This document shows positions 1 to 9,322 of a DNA stretch of 64,000 bases, piece after piece. The number at the start of each line of letters is the position of its first letter. Position 1 is the first letter of the stretch. The position numbers and the translations under genes were made by a program. The notes beneath the pieces were generated by a model that saw nothing but the letters and a program-made list of their open reading frames with translations, was not told the DNA's origin and ran no database searches. This stretch comes from DATJPR01 sp963811705 (GTDB lineage: Bacteria; Bacteroidota; Ignavibacteria; UBA10030; UBA6906): assembly GCA_963811705.1 (NCBI GenBank), contig CAWESL010000012.1:1-64000 (forward strand), given 5' to 3'.

Positions 1-143
1 TGAACATGGCAGGTTCCTTTCGACCAGATAAAAAGAACGGTAATCGCAAAGACCATGGACCACGTTTGCCTGACAATTACGGGAACGCAGCCCCCATTTT
101 GAAAGTTCCTTGCGAATGTGAGAAAAATAGCCATTTTGGCCAT

Positions 144-172
144 TTGTCATTCTCGATTTCTCGCAGTATATT
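144..172 (+). promoter_or_regulatory. Sigma70-type promoter for PorV-like pair
   Basis: TTGTCA at 144-149 and TATATT at 167-172 are separated by exactly 17 bases. The predicted transcription start is near 179, about 70 bases before the first gene at 247. Nothing else coding is evident in 1-246. Confidence 0.55.
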
Positions 173-246
173 ACAGTCGCTCCTTGGCCCGCAGCATTGT
201 CTTCTCCCCCCGGCCCCATTTCTGTTCTTATTTCCCATTACAAAAG

Positions 247-1419
247 ATGACCACCAGACGATATTCCCGAGTTGTCGCTTTGTGTCTTCTTGCTTTCAGC
301 GCACTTGTCCCAGGCGCTGCATGGGCGCAGGTCGTCAGTGCGAATTCATCGCTCGACGTCACGTTCGACCCCCGGTCCGTCAGCCTCGGCGAAGCGACTG
401 TTGGGCTTTCGGGTTCATACGATGCGTTCGCCAGCAATCCCGCTGGACTCGGATCCCTGAAAGGTTCATGGTTGTCGTATGACTATCGGGGAATGGAGTG
501 GACCCGAGAGCTGGGCCTGGATGGGTTGCGATACCGGTCATGGGAGATCGGGGCGCGCACACCGTTGGGGACGATTGTCTTCGCCTATCGAAGGCAGGAT
601 CTCGGAGAATTCTCGGTGTCGACGACGGAATCACCGGAAGGAGTCGGTAAGGTTAGGGTGTACAATCACGAATTCGGTTTGGCCTGGGCGTACGAGATTC
701 TCCCGACGCTTACCGTGGGTGCCGTGGCGAAAACGTATACGGATGTCCAAACGACGACGGGCGAGACCGGCGATGCGAATTCCGGCTTTGAGACCCAGCG
801 ACCATACCTTCTTGATCTTGGGTTACAATATCACTTCGGCGCTTTGTTCGCGGAGGGCCGGGTCAGCGATGCCGCTTCCTTCGGCATATCGTTGCAGAAT
901 TTCGGCACCGACTACCGCATCAAGGTAACCTTGCCTCCGCCTGAAGGCTTCTCGTTCGAAGAATTTGTTCGTCTCCCACGAACGTTGCGTCTTGGCGTTG
1001 CCTATCATCTCTCGCTTCACGACCCCGCTTCGGACAGCGGCGCGGTCCTTCAACTGAATCTCCTCGGGGAGTACAGAGACGTCTTAAATTCCTATCCGAG
1101 CGAACACGAATATCATTGGGGATGGGGTCTCGAGCTCACCGCGTATGAGCTGTTCACAGTCCGCCTGGGTGGCTATTTCCAACCGTACCAATCGGTCTAT
1201 GGAGGCGATCGAGTTGTGGCAATCCGTTTTGGCGCCGGACTCCATTTCCCAGTGCGGCTGTTTGCGGAAAGTCTCCCTCCGGTTGCCCTGAATATTGACT
1301 ATGCCGCGATTCCTTTGTACAGGGTGGACCCCTATTTCTTCGCCAACAGCGCAGGGACTGCCAATGTCTTTAGTCTGAGGGTACAATACGAAGCCGATTT
1401 CTTCGGAGGTGCCAAATGA
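247..1419 (+). CDS. PorV/PorQ-like outer-membrane barrel protein
   Basis: 390-residue exported protein. The chosen ATG gives a clean signal peptide (arginines, hydrophobic core, cleavage near AWAQ at about residue 28); the reading frame is open upstream to 118 but those codons do not look like protein. After the signal comes the PorV/PorQ-type opening: a segment ending in SLGEATVG, then SNPAGLGSL. Alternating aromatic and polar strands follow to the C-terminus, as in FadL/PorV-type beta-barrels. PorV relatives carry type IX secretion cargo in the outer membrane, but most paralogs have no known function. The next gene overlaps by four bases and encodes a paralog, so the two are translationally coupled. 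The family call is by pattern; the role is inference. Confidence 0.6.
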   Translation: MTTRRYSRVVALCLLAFSALVPGAAWAQVVSANSSLDVTFDPRSVSLGEATVGLSGSYDAFASNPAGLGSLKGSWLSYDYRGMEWTRELGLDGLRYRSWEIGARTPLGTIVFAYRRQDLGEFSVSTTESPEGVGKVRVYNHEFGLAWAYEILPTLTVGAVAKTYTDVQTTTGETGDANSGFETQRPYLLDLGLQYHFGALFAEGRVSDAASFGISLQNFGTDYRIKVTLPPPEGFSFEEFVRLPRTLRLGVAYHLSLHDPASDSGAVLQLNLLGEYRDVLNSYPSEHEYHWGWGLELTAYELFTVRLGGYFQPYQSVYGGDRVVAIRFGAGLHFPVRLFAESLPPVALNIDYAAIPLYRVDPYFFANSAGTANVFSLRVQYEADFFGGAK

Positions 1420-2591
1420 AGGCCGCCCCTCGACTCCTTCTTGCCATGATGCTCATCGTTATCGTCCGTATGCGAGTCGATGCGCAGATGTTCTCCAACA
1501 ACTCAATGAACCTTGTACGGTGGAACGTCTCCCTGGATTGGGCTATTTCACCACGGGGAATGGCTCTCGGCGAGGCGACTGTCGGTGTCCCCGGATATGA
1601 CGACCCGTTTGCATCAAACCCGGCCGGCCTTGCAGGGATGCGTGGGTTTTGGGCGGATTATTCGCGACAGCCTTTCTTCACGAACTTCACCGATGACATG
1701 CAGTATCGGTCATGGTCGCTCGGCGCACAGACCCCGATCGGGGTGTTCATGGGGACGTATCGAAGGCTTGACTATGGCGAGTTCGGATTTACCAATGCCA
1801 GCTCTCCCGAACCCGTTGCCGAGGCCCGGCCCTTTGATTACACCGTCGGACTCGCCTGGGGGTACCAGATTGACTCAAGGTTCCAGGTGGGGATTGGCGT
1901 GAAGATGTTCGACCAAAAATCAGCGCTTGAATGGGGAACGTTGGAGCCGTCCTATGGACCAATTCTGCCCGAGTCGGATCCGGCATATGTGATTGATGTC
2001 GGCCTCCTCAGCAATGTCGGCTCTCTTTTTGGGAATGCAAATGTCGTCGACAATTTGAGCTTTGGCGTCGCGTTACAGGGGTTTGGGACACCGTTTCGTC
2101 TCCACTACACCGGGGAATCTACGGTATTCGATCCTGCGTCCGGAACACTCAAAACGTCGACGGGGACTGTGAACTATACTATCCCGCTGGCGAGGAACCT
2201 GAGGATTGGATTTTCGTATCGGCTCATCCTGCACTCACAATTGCCCGAAGGGCTGAACCCAATGTCGATCGCGGTCATGGGTGAATACCGCGATCTTCTG
2301 AACGCATCACTGGCTCAGGGGGGTGCATTTTGGGGAGTAGGTCTCGAGGTCTCGATTTTCGAGCTCATACAATTGCGTGGAGGTGGACTTGCTGAGCCGA
2401 ACGATTTGGTCTATGGAAACCAAAACACGCTTCACGGGCGTTATGGAGTAGGAGTTCACTTACCCCTTCAGCGACTGGTCTCCGGTTTTCCGAAGGTGAT
2501 TCTCGAGGGAAGCTACTCCATGATGCAACTCGTGAATTGGGATCCATCGATGTTGCGGGCGTACTCGCTGGGCGTGCGGTATGAGCCGTGA
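1416..2591 (+). CDS. PorV/PorQ-like outer-membrane barrel protein, paralog
   Basis: 391 residues, starting at an ATGA overlap with the previous stop. The signal peptide ends near VDAQ (about residue 24). It repeats the layout of its neighbour: ALGEATVG, SNPAGLAGM, the phrase YRSWSLGAQTPIG and a GEYRDLLNAS segment are all near-copies of those in the upstream gene, so this pair arose by tandem duplication. Probably an outer-membrane barrel. Two further PorV-like genes lie at 59172-61056. Individual function unknown. A short 6-bp hairpin follows at 2601-2617 but lacks a T-run, so it is not called a terminator. Confidence 0.6.
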   Translation: MKAAPRLLLAMMLIVIVRMRVDAQMFSNNSMNLVRWNVSLDWAISPRGMALGEATVGVPGYDDPFASNPAGLAGMRGFWADYSRQPFFTNFTDDMQYRSWSLGAQTPIGVFMGTYRRLDYGEFGFTNASSPEPVAEARPFDYTVGLAWGYQIDSRFQVGIGVKMFDQKSALEWGTLEPSYGPILPESDPAYVIDVGLLSNVGSLFGNANVVDNLSFGVALQGFGTPFRLHYTGESTVFDPASGTLKTSTGTVNYTIPLARNLRIGFSYRLILHSQLPEGLNPMSIAVMGEYRDLLNASLAQGGAFWGVGLEVSIFELIQLRGGGLAEPNDLVYGNQNTLHGRYGVGVHLPLQRLVSGFPKVILEGSYSMMQLVNWDPSMLRAYSLGVRYEP

Positions 2592-2651
2592 CAACCCGTC
2601 CTGGTATACAGTACCAGTGGCAGTGTCCTTTCGTAAAGGAGAGTCCTCCCT

Positions 2652-3182
2652 GTGAACGAAACACCGCAGGAGTATACGCAGCGAATCCTCGGCTACCTGG
2701 ACGGGGAAGATCCGGTGAAAGTTCTCTCATTAACGCCGGGGAAACTGTCGAGACTCCTCAAGGGTACTTCCCGCCAAAAGCTGGGAAGGCGCACTGAATC
2801 GGGGAAGTGGTCCGTACAGGAGATTTTAGCTCACCTCGCGGATTCGGAGACCGTGATGGGGTTTCGGATCCGTCTGGTCCTCGGGTCGAACGGAGTGACG
2901 ATCCAGGCATTCGACCAGGACGCATGGGCGGTCTTCTCGAACTACGCAAAACAGGATCCGAAGGCCTCGTTGGCGTCATTTCTTGCACAACGCGAACGAA
3001 CTGTCCGATTGCTAAAGCAAATCCCTGCTGAACTCTGGGAGAATTTCGGAATGCACACCGAGCGGGGAAGAGAGTCGGTCCGCAGACTCACGGAGATGCT
3101 CGCCGGGCACGATGTCAATCATCTGAGACAGATCGAAACCATCCTCCGTCCGGCGAAGCGGGCTACTCCAAGAAGTAAATAG
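2652..3182 (+). CDS. DinB-family protein
   Basis: 176-residue soluble protein starting at GTG with a strong ribosome-binding site (AAAGGAGAG at 2635-2643). The DinB/YfiT four-helix-bundle signature is visible: WSVQEILAHLAD near residues 53-64 and GHDVNHLRQIE near 152-162. His61, His153 and His157 are positioned as the metal-binding triad. Members of this fold are metal-dependent thiol transferases or of unknown activity; the damage-inducible name of the family says nothing about DNA repair here. It follows the PorV-like pair by 60 bases and could be cotranscribed with it. Confidence 0.8.
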   Translation: MNETPQEYTQRILGYLDGEDPVKVLSLTPGKLSRLLKGTSRQKLGRRTESGKWSVQEILAHLADSETVMGFRIRLVLGSNGVTIQAFDQDAWAVFSNYAKQDPKASLASFLAQRERTVRLLKQIPAELWENFGMHTERGRESVRRLTEMLAGHDVNHLRQIETILRPAKRATPRSK

Positions 3183-3231
3183 CAGGAGGAATCCTCCAGG
3201 TTCTCCACCCTCTGTCCGCCGTTCCCTCTGT

Positions 3232-3813
3232 TCACCTCTTCACCGGAAGTGCTTTCCGGATCGCGCTCAGCGCATGGCCGATCTGGTGTTCGACCGTTCG
3301 CACACTGATTCTAAGGAGCGTCGCAATTTCCTGGTTCGATTTTCCTTCGATCCTGCTCAGGATAAAGACCGCGCGACAACGTTCAGGGAGCTGCTCGTTG
3401 ACGATCGTCGAGAGTCGCTCCTCGAGAAGTGCGAGCTGCAGTGCCTCCTCTGGATTATCACCTTCCGATGGAGAAGGTTGCGGGACTAATCCCTTCAAGT
3501 TCTCATGCGTCTGCTCTCTCCGGGCAGCGTCGCGGACAAGGTTGGTGCTGATACGCAAGAGATACCCAAGGACGCTGAGATGCGACCGCAGGAAAGCCCG
3601 GCGCTCCCAAACTCTGAGAAATGTCTCCTGAACGATGTCATGAGCAAGTGAGGAATCACGCGTTCGAAAGAGCGAATCGCGGAAGACGACCGGCTGATAG
3701 CGTTCAAAAAGCGTTCGAAAGGCATCGATATTCGACCTCCGGATTCTCTCCACGAGTTCGGCATCGTCGAGCCGCTCTTCTGCGACCGATATCGTTTGAT
3801 TCACGCTCTCCAT
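3232..3813 (-). CDS. ECF sigma factor, FecI-type
   Basis: 193-residue RNA polymerase sigma factor of the extracytoplasmic-function class. Region 2 is seen in HDIVQETFLRVWERR (core binding and -10 recognition), and region 4 in LPERCRAVFILSRIEGKSNQEIA followed by a helix-turn-helix (LRISVRTVEHQI). The start at 3813 is chosen because AGGAG lies five bases upstream; an in-frame ATG 39 bases further upstream has no such site. It is divergent from fecR and the TonB-receptor gene, the standard arrangement of a surface-signalling system in which FecR controls this sigma factor and the sigma factor transcribes the receptor operon. Confidence 0.9.
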   Translation of the reverse strand: MESVNQTISVAEERLDDAELVERIRRSNIDAFRTLFERYQPVVFRDSLFRTRDSSLAHDIVQETFLRVWERRAFLRSHLSVLGYLLRISTNLVRDAARREQTHENLKGLVPQPSPSEGDNPEEALQLALLEERLSTIVNEQLPERCRAVFILSRIEGKSNQEIATLLRISVRTVEHQIGHALSAIRKALPVKR

Positions 3814-3919
3814 AGCTCCTCGCAAGATACTGCCTGGTTCGCGCAGTCGCAAGGGGACCTCCTCGCCATAGGTAGACCGAAGGTGATAAACGTAATATGA
3901 TCAGGAGGAGGGTCGCACA

Positions 3920-4855
3920 ATGAAATTGCTGCCTGTTTGGATTCGGCGGTTCGGCCAAAGAATGAATTCTTCGAACAGTCTGGGTGAGCTTCCTGATCTC
4001 ATCAAGAATATGCTGGATCGAAGGAGGCGGGAGATCCGCGAAGTCAATTCCGATACAGCGCACCAGTGGGATCTCCTTGCCCACGCGATGGAACGACGAA
4101 CAGAGCCGTCCGCGTTGCCTCGACGATCGTTCCGCGTCCGGCCTTTAAGAATGGCTGTGCCGGTCGCCGCCATCGCTTTGGGAATAATACTCTATGTGGG
4201 ATTCTGGCCCCGCGCGCTGGTTCCGGAGACGTACAGAACCACGAAAGGACAACGCACGACAGTCCTCCTTCCCGATAGCAGTGAAGTGTCTCTCAATCAT
4301 ACCTCAACACTGACGATCGTCGACCGAACGTTCAACAATTCACGCCACGTCAGGTTAACAGGGGAGGCATTGTTTCGGGTGCGCAAAAACGGGACCCCCT
4401 TTGTGATCGTCACGGACATCGCGCGCATCCGCGTCGTGGGAACGGAATTCGACGTACGTGCCCGCGACGGGAGGCTGGAGGTCGGGGTGCTCGAGGGCAT
4501 TGTCAATATCTCCGTGGATAGAGGAGGGAAAGACAGCACGGTAATCCTGGGAGGAGGTCAGCAGACGACGTGCGCGATGTCGGGCTATCCCCAGGTACCG
4601 ACCCGCCTGGAGACAACCGGCTATCCCGGCTGGATGTCCGGCCGGATGGTCTTCGCTCGCGCTTCGTTCGAAGCGGTCTGCGAAGAAATCGAATCGACCT
4701 TCGGCATTATCATTCGCGTGGAGAACCCCCGCATACGGGGCGAAACGATTACCGGTGCGCTGGATGCACGCAATCTTGGAACCGCTCTTGCCACCCTCAC
4801 ACGCCTGACGGGAACCAAGTACCGGAATGAAAACGGCACGTACATATTCTACTAG
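3920..4855 (+). CDS. FecR-family anti-sigma regulator
   Basis: 311 residues with AGGAGGAGG upstream of the ATG. An N-terminal cytoplasmic part (about 1-75) is followed by one membrane segment (about 78-96, VPVAAIALGIILYVGF). A periplasmic FecR domain comes next, with the family phrases GQRTTVLLPDSSEVSLN, GEALFRV and VVGTEFDVRA. The C-terminal part (about 245-311) resembles the DUF4974/secretin-TonB-like module of Bacteroidetes FecR proteins. It is expected to hold the divergent sigma factor at the membrane and release it when the TonB receptor is occupied. Its last 29 bases overlap the receptor gene. Confidence 0.88.
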   Translation: MKLLPVWIRRFGQRMNSSNSLGELPDLIKNMLDRRRREIREVNSDTAHQWDLLAHAMERRTEPSALPRRSFRVRPLRMAVPVAAIALGIILYVGFWPRALVPETYRTTKGQRTTVLLPDSSEVSLNHTSTLTIVDRTFNNSRHVRLTGEALFRVRKNGTPFVIVTDIARIRVVGTEFDVRARDGRLEVGVLEGIVNISVDRGGKDSTVILGGGQQTTCAMSGYPQVPTRLETTGYPGWMSGRMVFARASFEAVCEEIESTFGIIIRVENPRIRGETITGALDARNLGTALATLTRLTGTKYRNENGTYIFY

Positions 4856-7325
4856 CATTCTCCTCGCTCTCGCGCTATCGACGATGGCAATGGCGCAGAC
4901 GCGGGGAATCCGGACCAGCGTCACGCTTGATCATTGCCCTTTGCGTGCCTCGCTGGACTCATTGATGCGCGTGTACTCCGTCTCCATCGTCTACATGGAC
5001 GACGACGTTGCAGATCGTAGCGTCTCGGTGTCCTGCGGGGATTGCTCTCTCCAGGAAGCACTGAATGCTGTCATCGCCGGCACTCCACTGACCTGGATCA
5101 TGACCGGCAATCAGGTAATCCTCCGGAAGCGTCCGGACCTGCAGACCGCATCGCTGTCGGTCATTTCAGGATTTGTGACGGATTCGAGCAACGCCTCAGC
5201 GCTTGCAGGAGGGGTTGTCCGACTGATGAAGCAAGGCCCCCGGGGTGGGGCCGCGTTGTCAGGGTGGTGTCCGACGAATGCCTCCGGATTCTATTCCCTC
5301 TCTCGCGTCAAACCGGGATCGTATGTTCTCGTAATTCACGTTCTGGGATATCACACGGCGGAGATCCCGATAGGAATTTCTGACGGCGCGCCGGTGCGAA
5401 GAGACATTCCGCTAAGCCAGGAAGAGATTCGCATGCAGGAAGTGACGATCGAAGGGCGACGGTCGGAATTGATGTCCTCGGCCGGACTGACCCGTGGCAT
5501 GTATATCCCATCATCGCCGGAAGATCAGAACGAATACTTCCTCAATGGCGCCAGGATCTATAATCCTGCGCACTTCGGCGGCGCCTTGAATACGTTCAAT
5601 CCCGATGCCCTGAACGACGTCGAGGAATTCAACGGAGGTCCTCCACCGTATTACGGAGGGGGGATCGGCGGCATTCTCGATATCTCCATGCGTGACGGCT
5701 CCCGGGACCGGTTCTCCGGATCCGCCGGGGCCGGCTCGCTCGGTGCGCATCTCACGCTGGAAGGCCCATTGGGTAACGCCGTATCCGTCGTCGCGTCGGG
5801 ACGTCGGGGATTTCCCGACGCGGCTGTCCCGTTCCTCCGTCAGTATGGTACGGCTAACCGTCAGGGGTCATCTGAGCTCATGGTGAAACTGACCGCCATT
5901 CTTTCCGGGAGCAGCAGGGCCTATTTGAGCGGCTACGTCGGGAGGGACCTTTACACGAATCAGGTCGAGGGCGACGGGCAACGCCTGAACAATATCTTCT
6001 CCTGGGGGAACTCCGCCCTCGATTTGCAGTGGTTGGGGATCGTTTCCTCGTCGACATTCGTGCAGGCGTCGGCTGCGTTCACACGCTATGATCTCGGCCT
6101 CGATCAGGGATTGTCGCATCCAGGCGTCAGTATGCCGTCAACAGACCTTTTTCTCTCCGGGTTCGCGATCGATGATCTTACATTCCGTGCGTACGCCGAG
6201 CACTACTACGACATGGAGCATACCTTCCGTGCCGGTGTAGAGTTGACGCGGCATGCATTGAGCGGGAATATCACTATGTTCTCGACGCAATTCGCTCCGA
6301 TCACGTTCGATGATGCCCCGTCTTGGGAACTGGCCGTTCACGCGGAGGACCAATGGCGATTTCTTCCCGGCGTCGTCGCTGAGATCGGGGCTCGCGCAAC
6401 CACCTTTACCAGTACGCAAGGATCAGTCTCCGCCGTGGATCCGCGGTTTTCCTTCAGGTATTCACCCATCGAAGAAACGCAAATCTACGCCTCTTTGTGT
6501 GCTGTGAATCAATTCCTGCATCCGTACCGGAACAGCGGGGTGTTCCTCTTGTATCCAACAACATTTTGGTATCCCTCCAGTGATAAGGTGAAACCATCGA
6601 CGTCGTTACAGCTTCGCGTGGGCGCGGAAACGGCTCTGGGGGGATCTTCCATCATTGCGTCTGCGGGAGGGTTTTATCGGCTGGTCGAAAACCTCCATGA
6701 ATTCGCTTTCGATTCAATCGCTAGTGGTTCGACCAATTTGGAGGATGCGCTTCTCTACGGTACCGGAAAATCGTATGGGATCGAACTTTCCGTTCGGAAA
6801 CGCGTGGGAGAACTTCACGGCTCCATCAACTACATACTCTCCTGGGGAGACAACCGGGTGCCGGGACTCAATGGCGGGAAGCCGTATCCGCCCCAATTCG
6901 ATCGCAGGCATGAGGTGCAGATCAGCGGCTCGTATTCTCCAGACGAAGATTGGGACGTGAGTCTGCTCGCAGTGTTGGCGATCGAATCGATCAGCGAATT
7001 CCCGTCGTTCATCCCGTCGGTCAAGTCGTATACAGGTCCTGTTCCGCCGGTGCGCGCATCGAACACGCCCGTATGGCTCTTCGATGTCAATGGTGACAAA
7101 TACCCGGGCTTTCAACGACTCGAGCTGCAGGTTGTGCGGTCATTCCGCCTTGTACAACTGCCATGCACCGTGTCGCTCCGCCTCATGAACGCCTACGGCC
7201 TTCTCGACCCGTTTGAGTGGCAGTTGCAGAACAGCGCGGATGTCCGGTTCCGGTGGAAGGCTTCACTTCAGGATCTGAAGCTCTTTCCGTTGTTCCCATC
7301 GCTGGGTTTGACAGTGAGATTCTAG
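4827..7325 (+). CDS. TonB-dependent outer-membrane receptor with signalling domain
   Basis: 832 residues. The signal peptide ends near MAMAQ (about 24). Residues about 28-95 form a secretin/TonB short N-terminal domain (LDSLMRVYSVSIVYMDDD, LQEALNAVIAGTPL), the part that contacts FecR in transducer receptors. Residues about 110-200 form a carboxypeptidase-like regulatory beta-sandwich, followed by a plug (AHFGGALNTFNPDAL, GGGIGGILDISMRDGS) and a long beta-barrel ending in LTVRF. The gene starts inside the end of fecR, so translation is probably coupled. The substrate is not evident: no SusD-type partner is present and the next gene is an Ig-like lipoprotein. A siderophore, peptide or polymer is possible. 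Confidence 0.85.
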   Translation: MKTARTYSTSILLALALSTMAMAQTRGIRTSVTLDHCPLRASLDSLMRVYSVSIVYMDDDVADRSVSVSCGDCSLQEALNAVIAGTPLTWIMTGNQVILRKRPDLQTASLSVISGFVTDSSNASALAGGVVRLMKQGPRGGAALSGWCPTNASGFYSLSRVKPGSYVLVIHVLGYHTAEIPIGISDGAPVRRDIPLSQEEIRMQEVTIEGRRSELMSSAGLTRGMYIPSSPEDQNEYFLNGARIYNPAHFGGALNTFNPDALNDVEEFNGGPPPYYGGGIGGILDISMRDGSRDRFSGSAGAGSLGAHLTLEGPLGNAVSVVASGRRGFPDAAVPFLRQYGTANRQGSSELMVKLTAILSGSSRAYLSGYVGRDLYTNQVEGDGQRLNNIFSWGNSALDLQWLGIVSSSTFVQASAAFTRYDLGLDQGLSHPGVSMPSTDLFLSGFAIDDLTFRAYAEHYYDMEHTFRAGVELTRHALSGNITMFSTQFAPITFDDAPSWELAVHAEDQWRFLPGVVAEIGARATTFTSTQGSVSAVDPRFSFRYSPIEETQIYASLCAVNQFLHPYRNSGVFLLYPTTFWYPSSDKVKPSTSLQLRVGAETALGGSSIIASAGGFYRLVENLHEFAFDSIASGSTNLEDALLYGTGKSYGIELSVRKRVGELHGSINYILSWGDNRVPGLNGGKPYPPQFDRRHEVQISGSYSPDEDWDVSLLAVLAIESISEFPSFIPSVKSYTGPVPPVRASNTPVWLFDVNGDKYPGFQRLELQVVRSFRLVQLPCTVSLRLMNAYGLLDPFEWQLQNSADVRFRWKASLQDLKLFPLFPSLGLTVRF

Positions 7326-7337
7326 GGGAGGTAAAGC

Positions 7338-8720
7338 ATGAAAGCACGTGCAGTTCTAATGCTGATCGCGTTGACGGTCTCTTTCGGCTGCAAAGACGAG
7401 ATTGTCCAGTATCAGGTTCCGAAAGAATTTACCAACGACCTGCTCCATGGAGACATTGTCGGTAAGGTCATTCAAGCTGACAGCAAGGCGATCGTGATTG
7501 TGAGTCAGGTGGGCGCCATTGACTCCGTCGCCGTCAGTCCGACCGACGGCTCGTTCGCCTTCCGCGATCTCCGGGCGGGCAACTACGATATCACGGTGCG
7601 GGCGGAAAACTACCGTATCTATACGCGAACGAACCTCGCCGTGCCCGGAGGGTCAGTCGTTTACGCGGGCAGCATCGATCTTTCCACCGTCCCCGACCTT
7701 GTCGATCAGACATATCCCGTGGATAACAGTGAAATCGTCTCCAACTGGCAATATGGAAGGATCACGATTTCGATCATGTTCACGCATCCGATGGACCGTC
7801 AGAGCGTTGAGCAGGCATTCTCGACGAATCCGCCGAGCACCGGGATATTCCTGTGGGGCAACTTCACGCAGGCCCCGCTGACCTCTCTGTATTCCAGGAA
7901 TCCCGCGGGAGATTTTCAGCCCGGGGCGACCATCACGACCTTCAGCAAGATTACGTCGCTGACTTATTCGATGGCACAGAAGGATTCCTATTCCGACACC
8001 CTGTATACCGTGACTCTTGCCACGACGGCGCACGACACCTCGGGCAACGCTCTTCGGTTCCCTCTGCAGTTCAGCTTCCGGACGGTCCAGTCGAATGTGA
8101 CGATCTACGGGATTCAAACCAATCCCGCCGACGGCGACATCAATGTGAATCCGCTGGGCAATAGAGGGATCGACATCACTTTTCCGAGGAGAATGGATCA
8201 AGGGACGACAGAGTCTGCGACGAGCATTCAACCGCCGTTGAGCAAGACGTTTCTCTGGCCCGACGCCAACATTTTAAGGATCTATACCGGCGGACCGTTT
8301 ATGTCGGACACGACGATTTCCGTAAGCATCGCCGGGACGGCTCAGGATAAGGACGGGAATCCGCTCGGCCAGCCATTTACGTTCTCCTTCCGGGTGGCGC
8401 CGTTCCAGGTGACCTACACATCGCCTGCGAACGCAGACCTCTTTGTCGGACAATCGCAGCAGGTCGTCGTGAGCTTCAACAACTACATCCCCTTGAGTTC
8501 AGCGCAATCGGCGTTTTCGATATCTCCTGCGATCTCCGGGACGCTGGCCTATGCCGGATCCGCACCGTATACGGATCCAAGTCAGGTTGTCTTTACACCG
8601 TCAGGATCATTTCAGCCCAACACCAAATACACGGTCACCGTCAGTGCCGGAGCGGCGGATATGTATGGCGTCCACATGAGAAGTCCGTATACTTTTTCCT
8701 TCATAACGAGGCCAAATTAG
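7338..8720 (+). CDS. Lipoprotein with Ig-like (Big_5) domains
   Basis: 460 residues with a strong ribosome-binding site (GGGGAGGT) 12 bases after the receptor stop. The lipobox SFGC puts the lipid-bearing cysteine near residue 18. Residues about 35-115 look like a carboxypeptidase-regulatory/SpaA-type sandwich (DGSFAFRDLRAGNYDITV). Three Big_5 (SbsA Ig-like) repeats follow, each opening with a phrase such as YPVDNSEIVSN or TNPADGDINVN and closing with an FSFR or FSF strand. Probably a surface accessory of the TonB receptor, for instance for substrate capture; this is inferred from position only. Confidence 0.75.
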   Translation: MKARAVLMLIALTVSFGCKDEIVQYQVPKEFTNDLLHGDIVGKVIQADSKAIVIVSQVGAIDSVAVSPTDGSFAFRDLRAGNYDITVRAENYRIYTRTNLAVPGGSVVYAGSIDLSTVPDLVDQTYPVDNSEIVSNWQYGRITISIMFTHPMDRQSVEQAFSTNPPSTGIFLWGNFTQAPLTSLYSRNPAGDFQPGATITTFSKITSLTYSMAQKDSYSDTLYTVTLATTAHDTSGNALRFPLQFSFRTVQSNVTIYGIQTNPADGDINVNPLGNRGIDITFPRRMDQGTTESATSIQPPLSKTFLWPDANILRIYTGGPFMSDTTISVSIAGTAQDKDGNPLGQPFTFSFRVAPFQVTYTSPANADLFVGQSQQVVVSFNNYIPLSSAQSAFSISPAISGTLAYAGSAPYTDPSQVVFTPSGSFQPNTKYTVTVSAGAADMYGVHMRSPYTFSFITRPN

Positions 8721-8726
8721 AATGGG

Positions 8727-8771
8727 GCGAGTGCAGAGGTTTATCGACCACCGTGAATCGTCTGCACTCGC
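8727..8771 (+). promoter_or_regulatory. Perfect 11-bp inverted repeat between lipoprotein genes
   Basis: GCGAGTGCAGA at 8727-8737 is exactly complementary to TCTGCACTCGC at 8761-8771, with a 23-base loop. It starts 6 bases after a stop codon and ends 40 bases before the next start. There is no T-run, so it is either an attenuating or stabilising mRNA hairpin or a factor-dependent terminator. Confidence 0.5.
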
Positions 8772-8811
8772 TTGAGGCCCCAACGCCAATCACACCCTTC
8801 AGGGAACTTCC

Positions 8812-9312
8812 ATGACAGTTTCCGCGGTGCGACTTACCTTCCTTCTCGCGTTTGCGATGGTCCTCCTGCCTTCGTGTGACCCCGGAACGTCCCCCGATGC
8901 GGATGGTGTCTCCGTCGATTTTACGTTGATCAATGTCTCCGGCTGGAGAAGTACTGCGTTCACCATCGGTGATACGATCATCGTTCATTTTGGGCTAACG
9001 AACACCTCGGACGGGCCGTTAACGTACCATTATACGGGGATCCCCGTCGTTCTGAAGATCAAGAGCGGCGATTCCGTCGTCGCAACGTCGGTCGACGGGC
9101 TGCTCTTTGCTCAAGTTGTTCTCGGCGGGGTTCTGGCGAGCGGGCAGTCCATGACGTATGACTGGAGAGGGCCGAACACCCCTTGGAATTCACAGTCAAT
9201 TGTCTTGGAGCCGGGGATCTATCATGCGGAGGCCGATGGCGGCGTTTTCGGCCGGATCTCCTCCTCGAAGCCGGTTCCAATCCAGTTTGTTGTATATCCC
9301 GGAAACATTTAG
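8812..9312 (+). CDS. BsuPI-like putative proteinase-inhibitor lipoprotein
   Basis: 166 residues, start preceded by AGGGAA. The lipobox ends LLPSC (Cys about residue 22). The remainder (about 33-160) is a single beta-sandwich resembling the BsuPI intracellular proteinase-inhibitor domain: VHFGLTNTSDGPLTYHYTG, a central VLASGQSMTYDWRG strand and EPGIYHAEA near the end. In Bacillus the founding member inhibits a subtilisin-type protease; here a lipid anchor would place it on a membrane facing outward. The stop codon overlaps the ribosome-binding site of the serpin gene, so the two are probably coupled. Confidence 0.6.
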   Translation: MTVSAVRLTFLLAFAMVLLPSCDPGTSPDADGVSVDFTLINVSGWRSTAFTIGDTIIVHFGLTNTSDGPLTYHYTGIPVVLKIKSGDSVVATSVDGLLFAQVVLGGVLASGQSMTYDWRGPNTPWNSQSIVLEPGIYHAEADGGVFGRISSSKPVPIQFVVYPGNI

Positions 9313-9322
9313 GACGATGTCA

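Noticed and set aside
2601..2617. CTGGTA/TACCAG hairpin after the PorV-like pair
   Set aside because: Six base pairs without a T-run are too weak to call a terminator.
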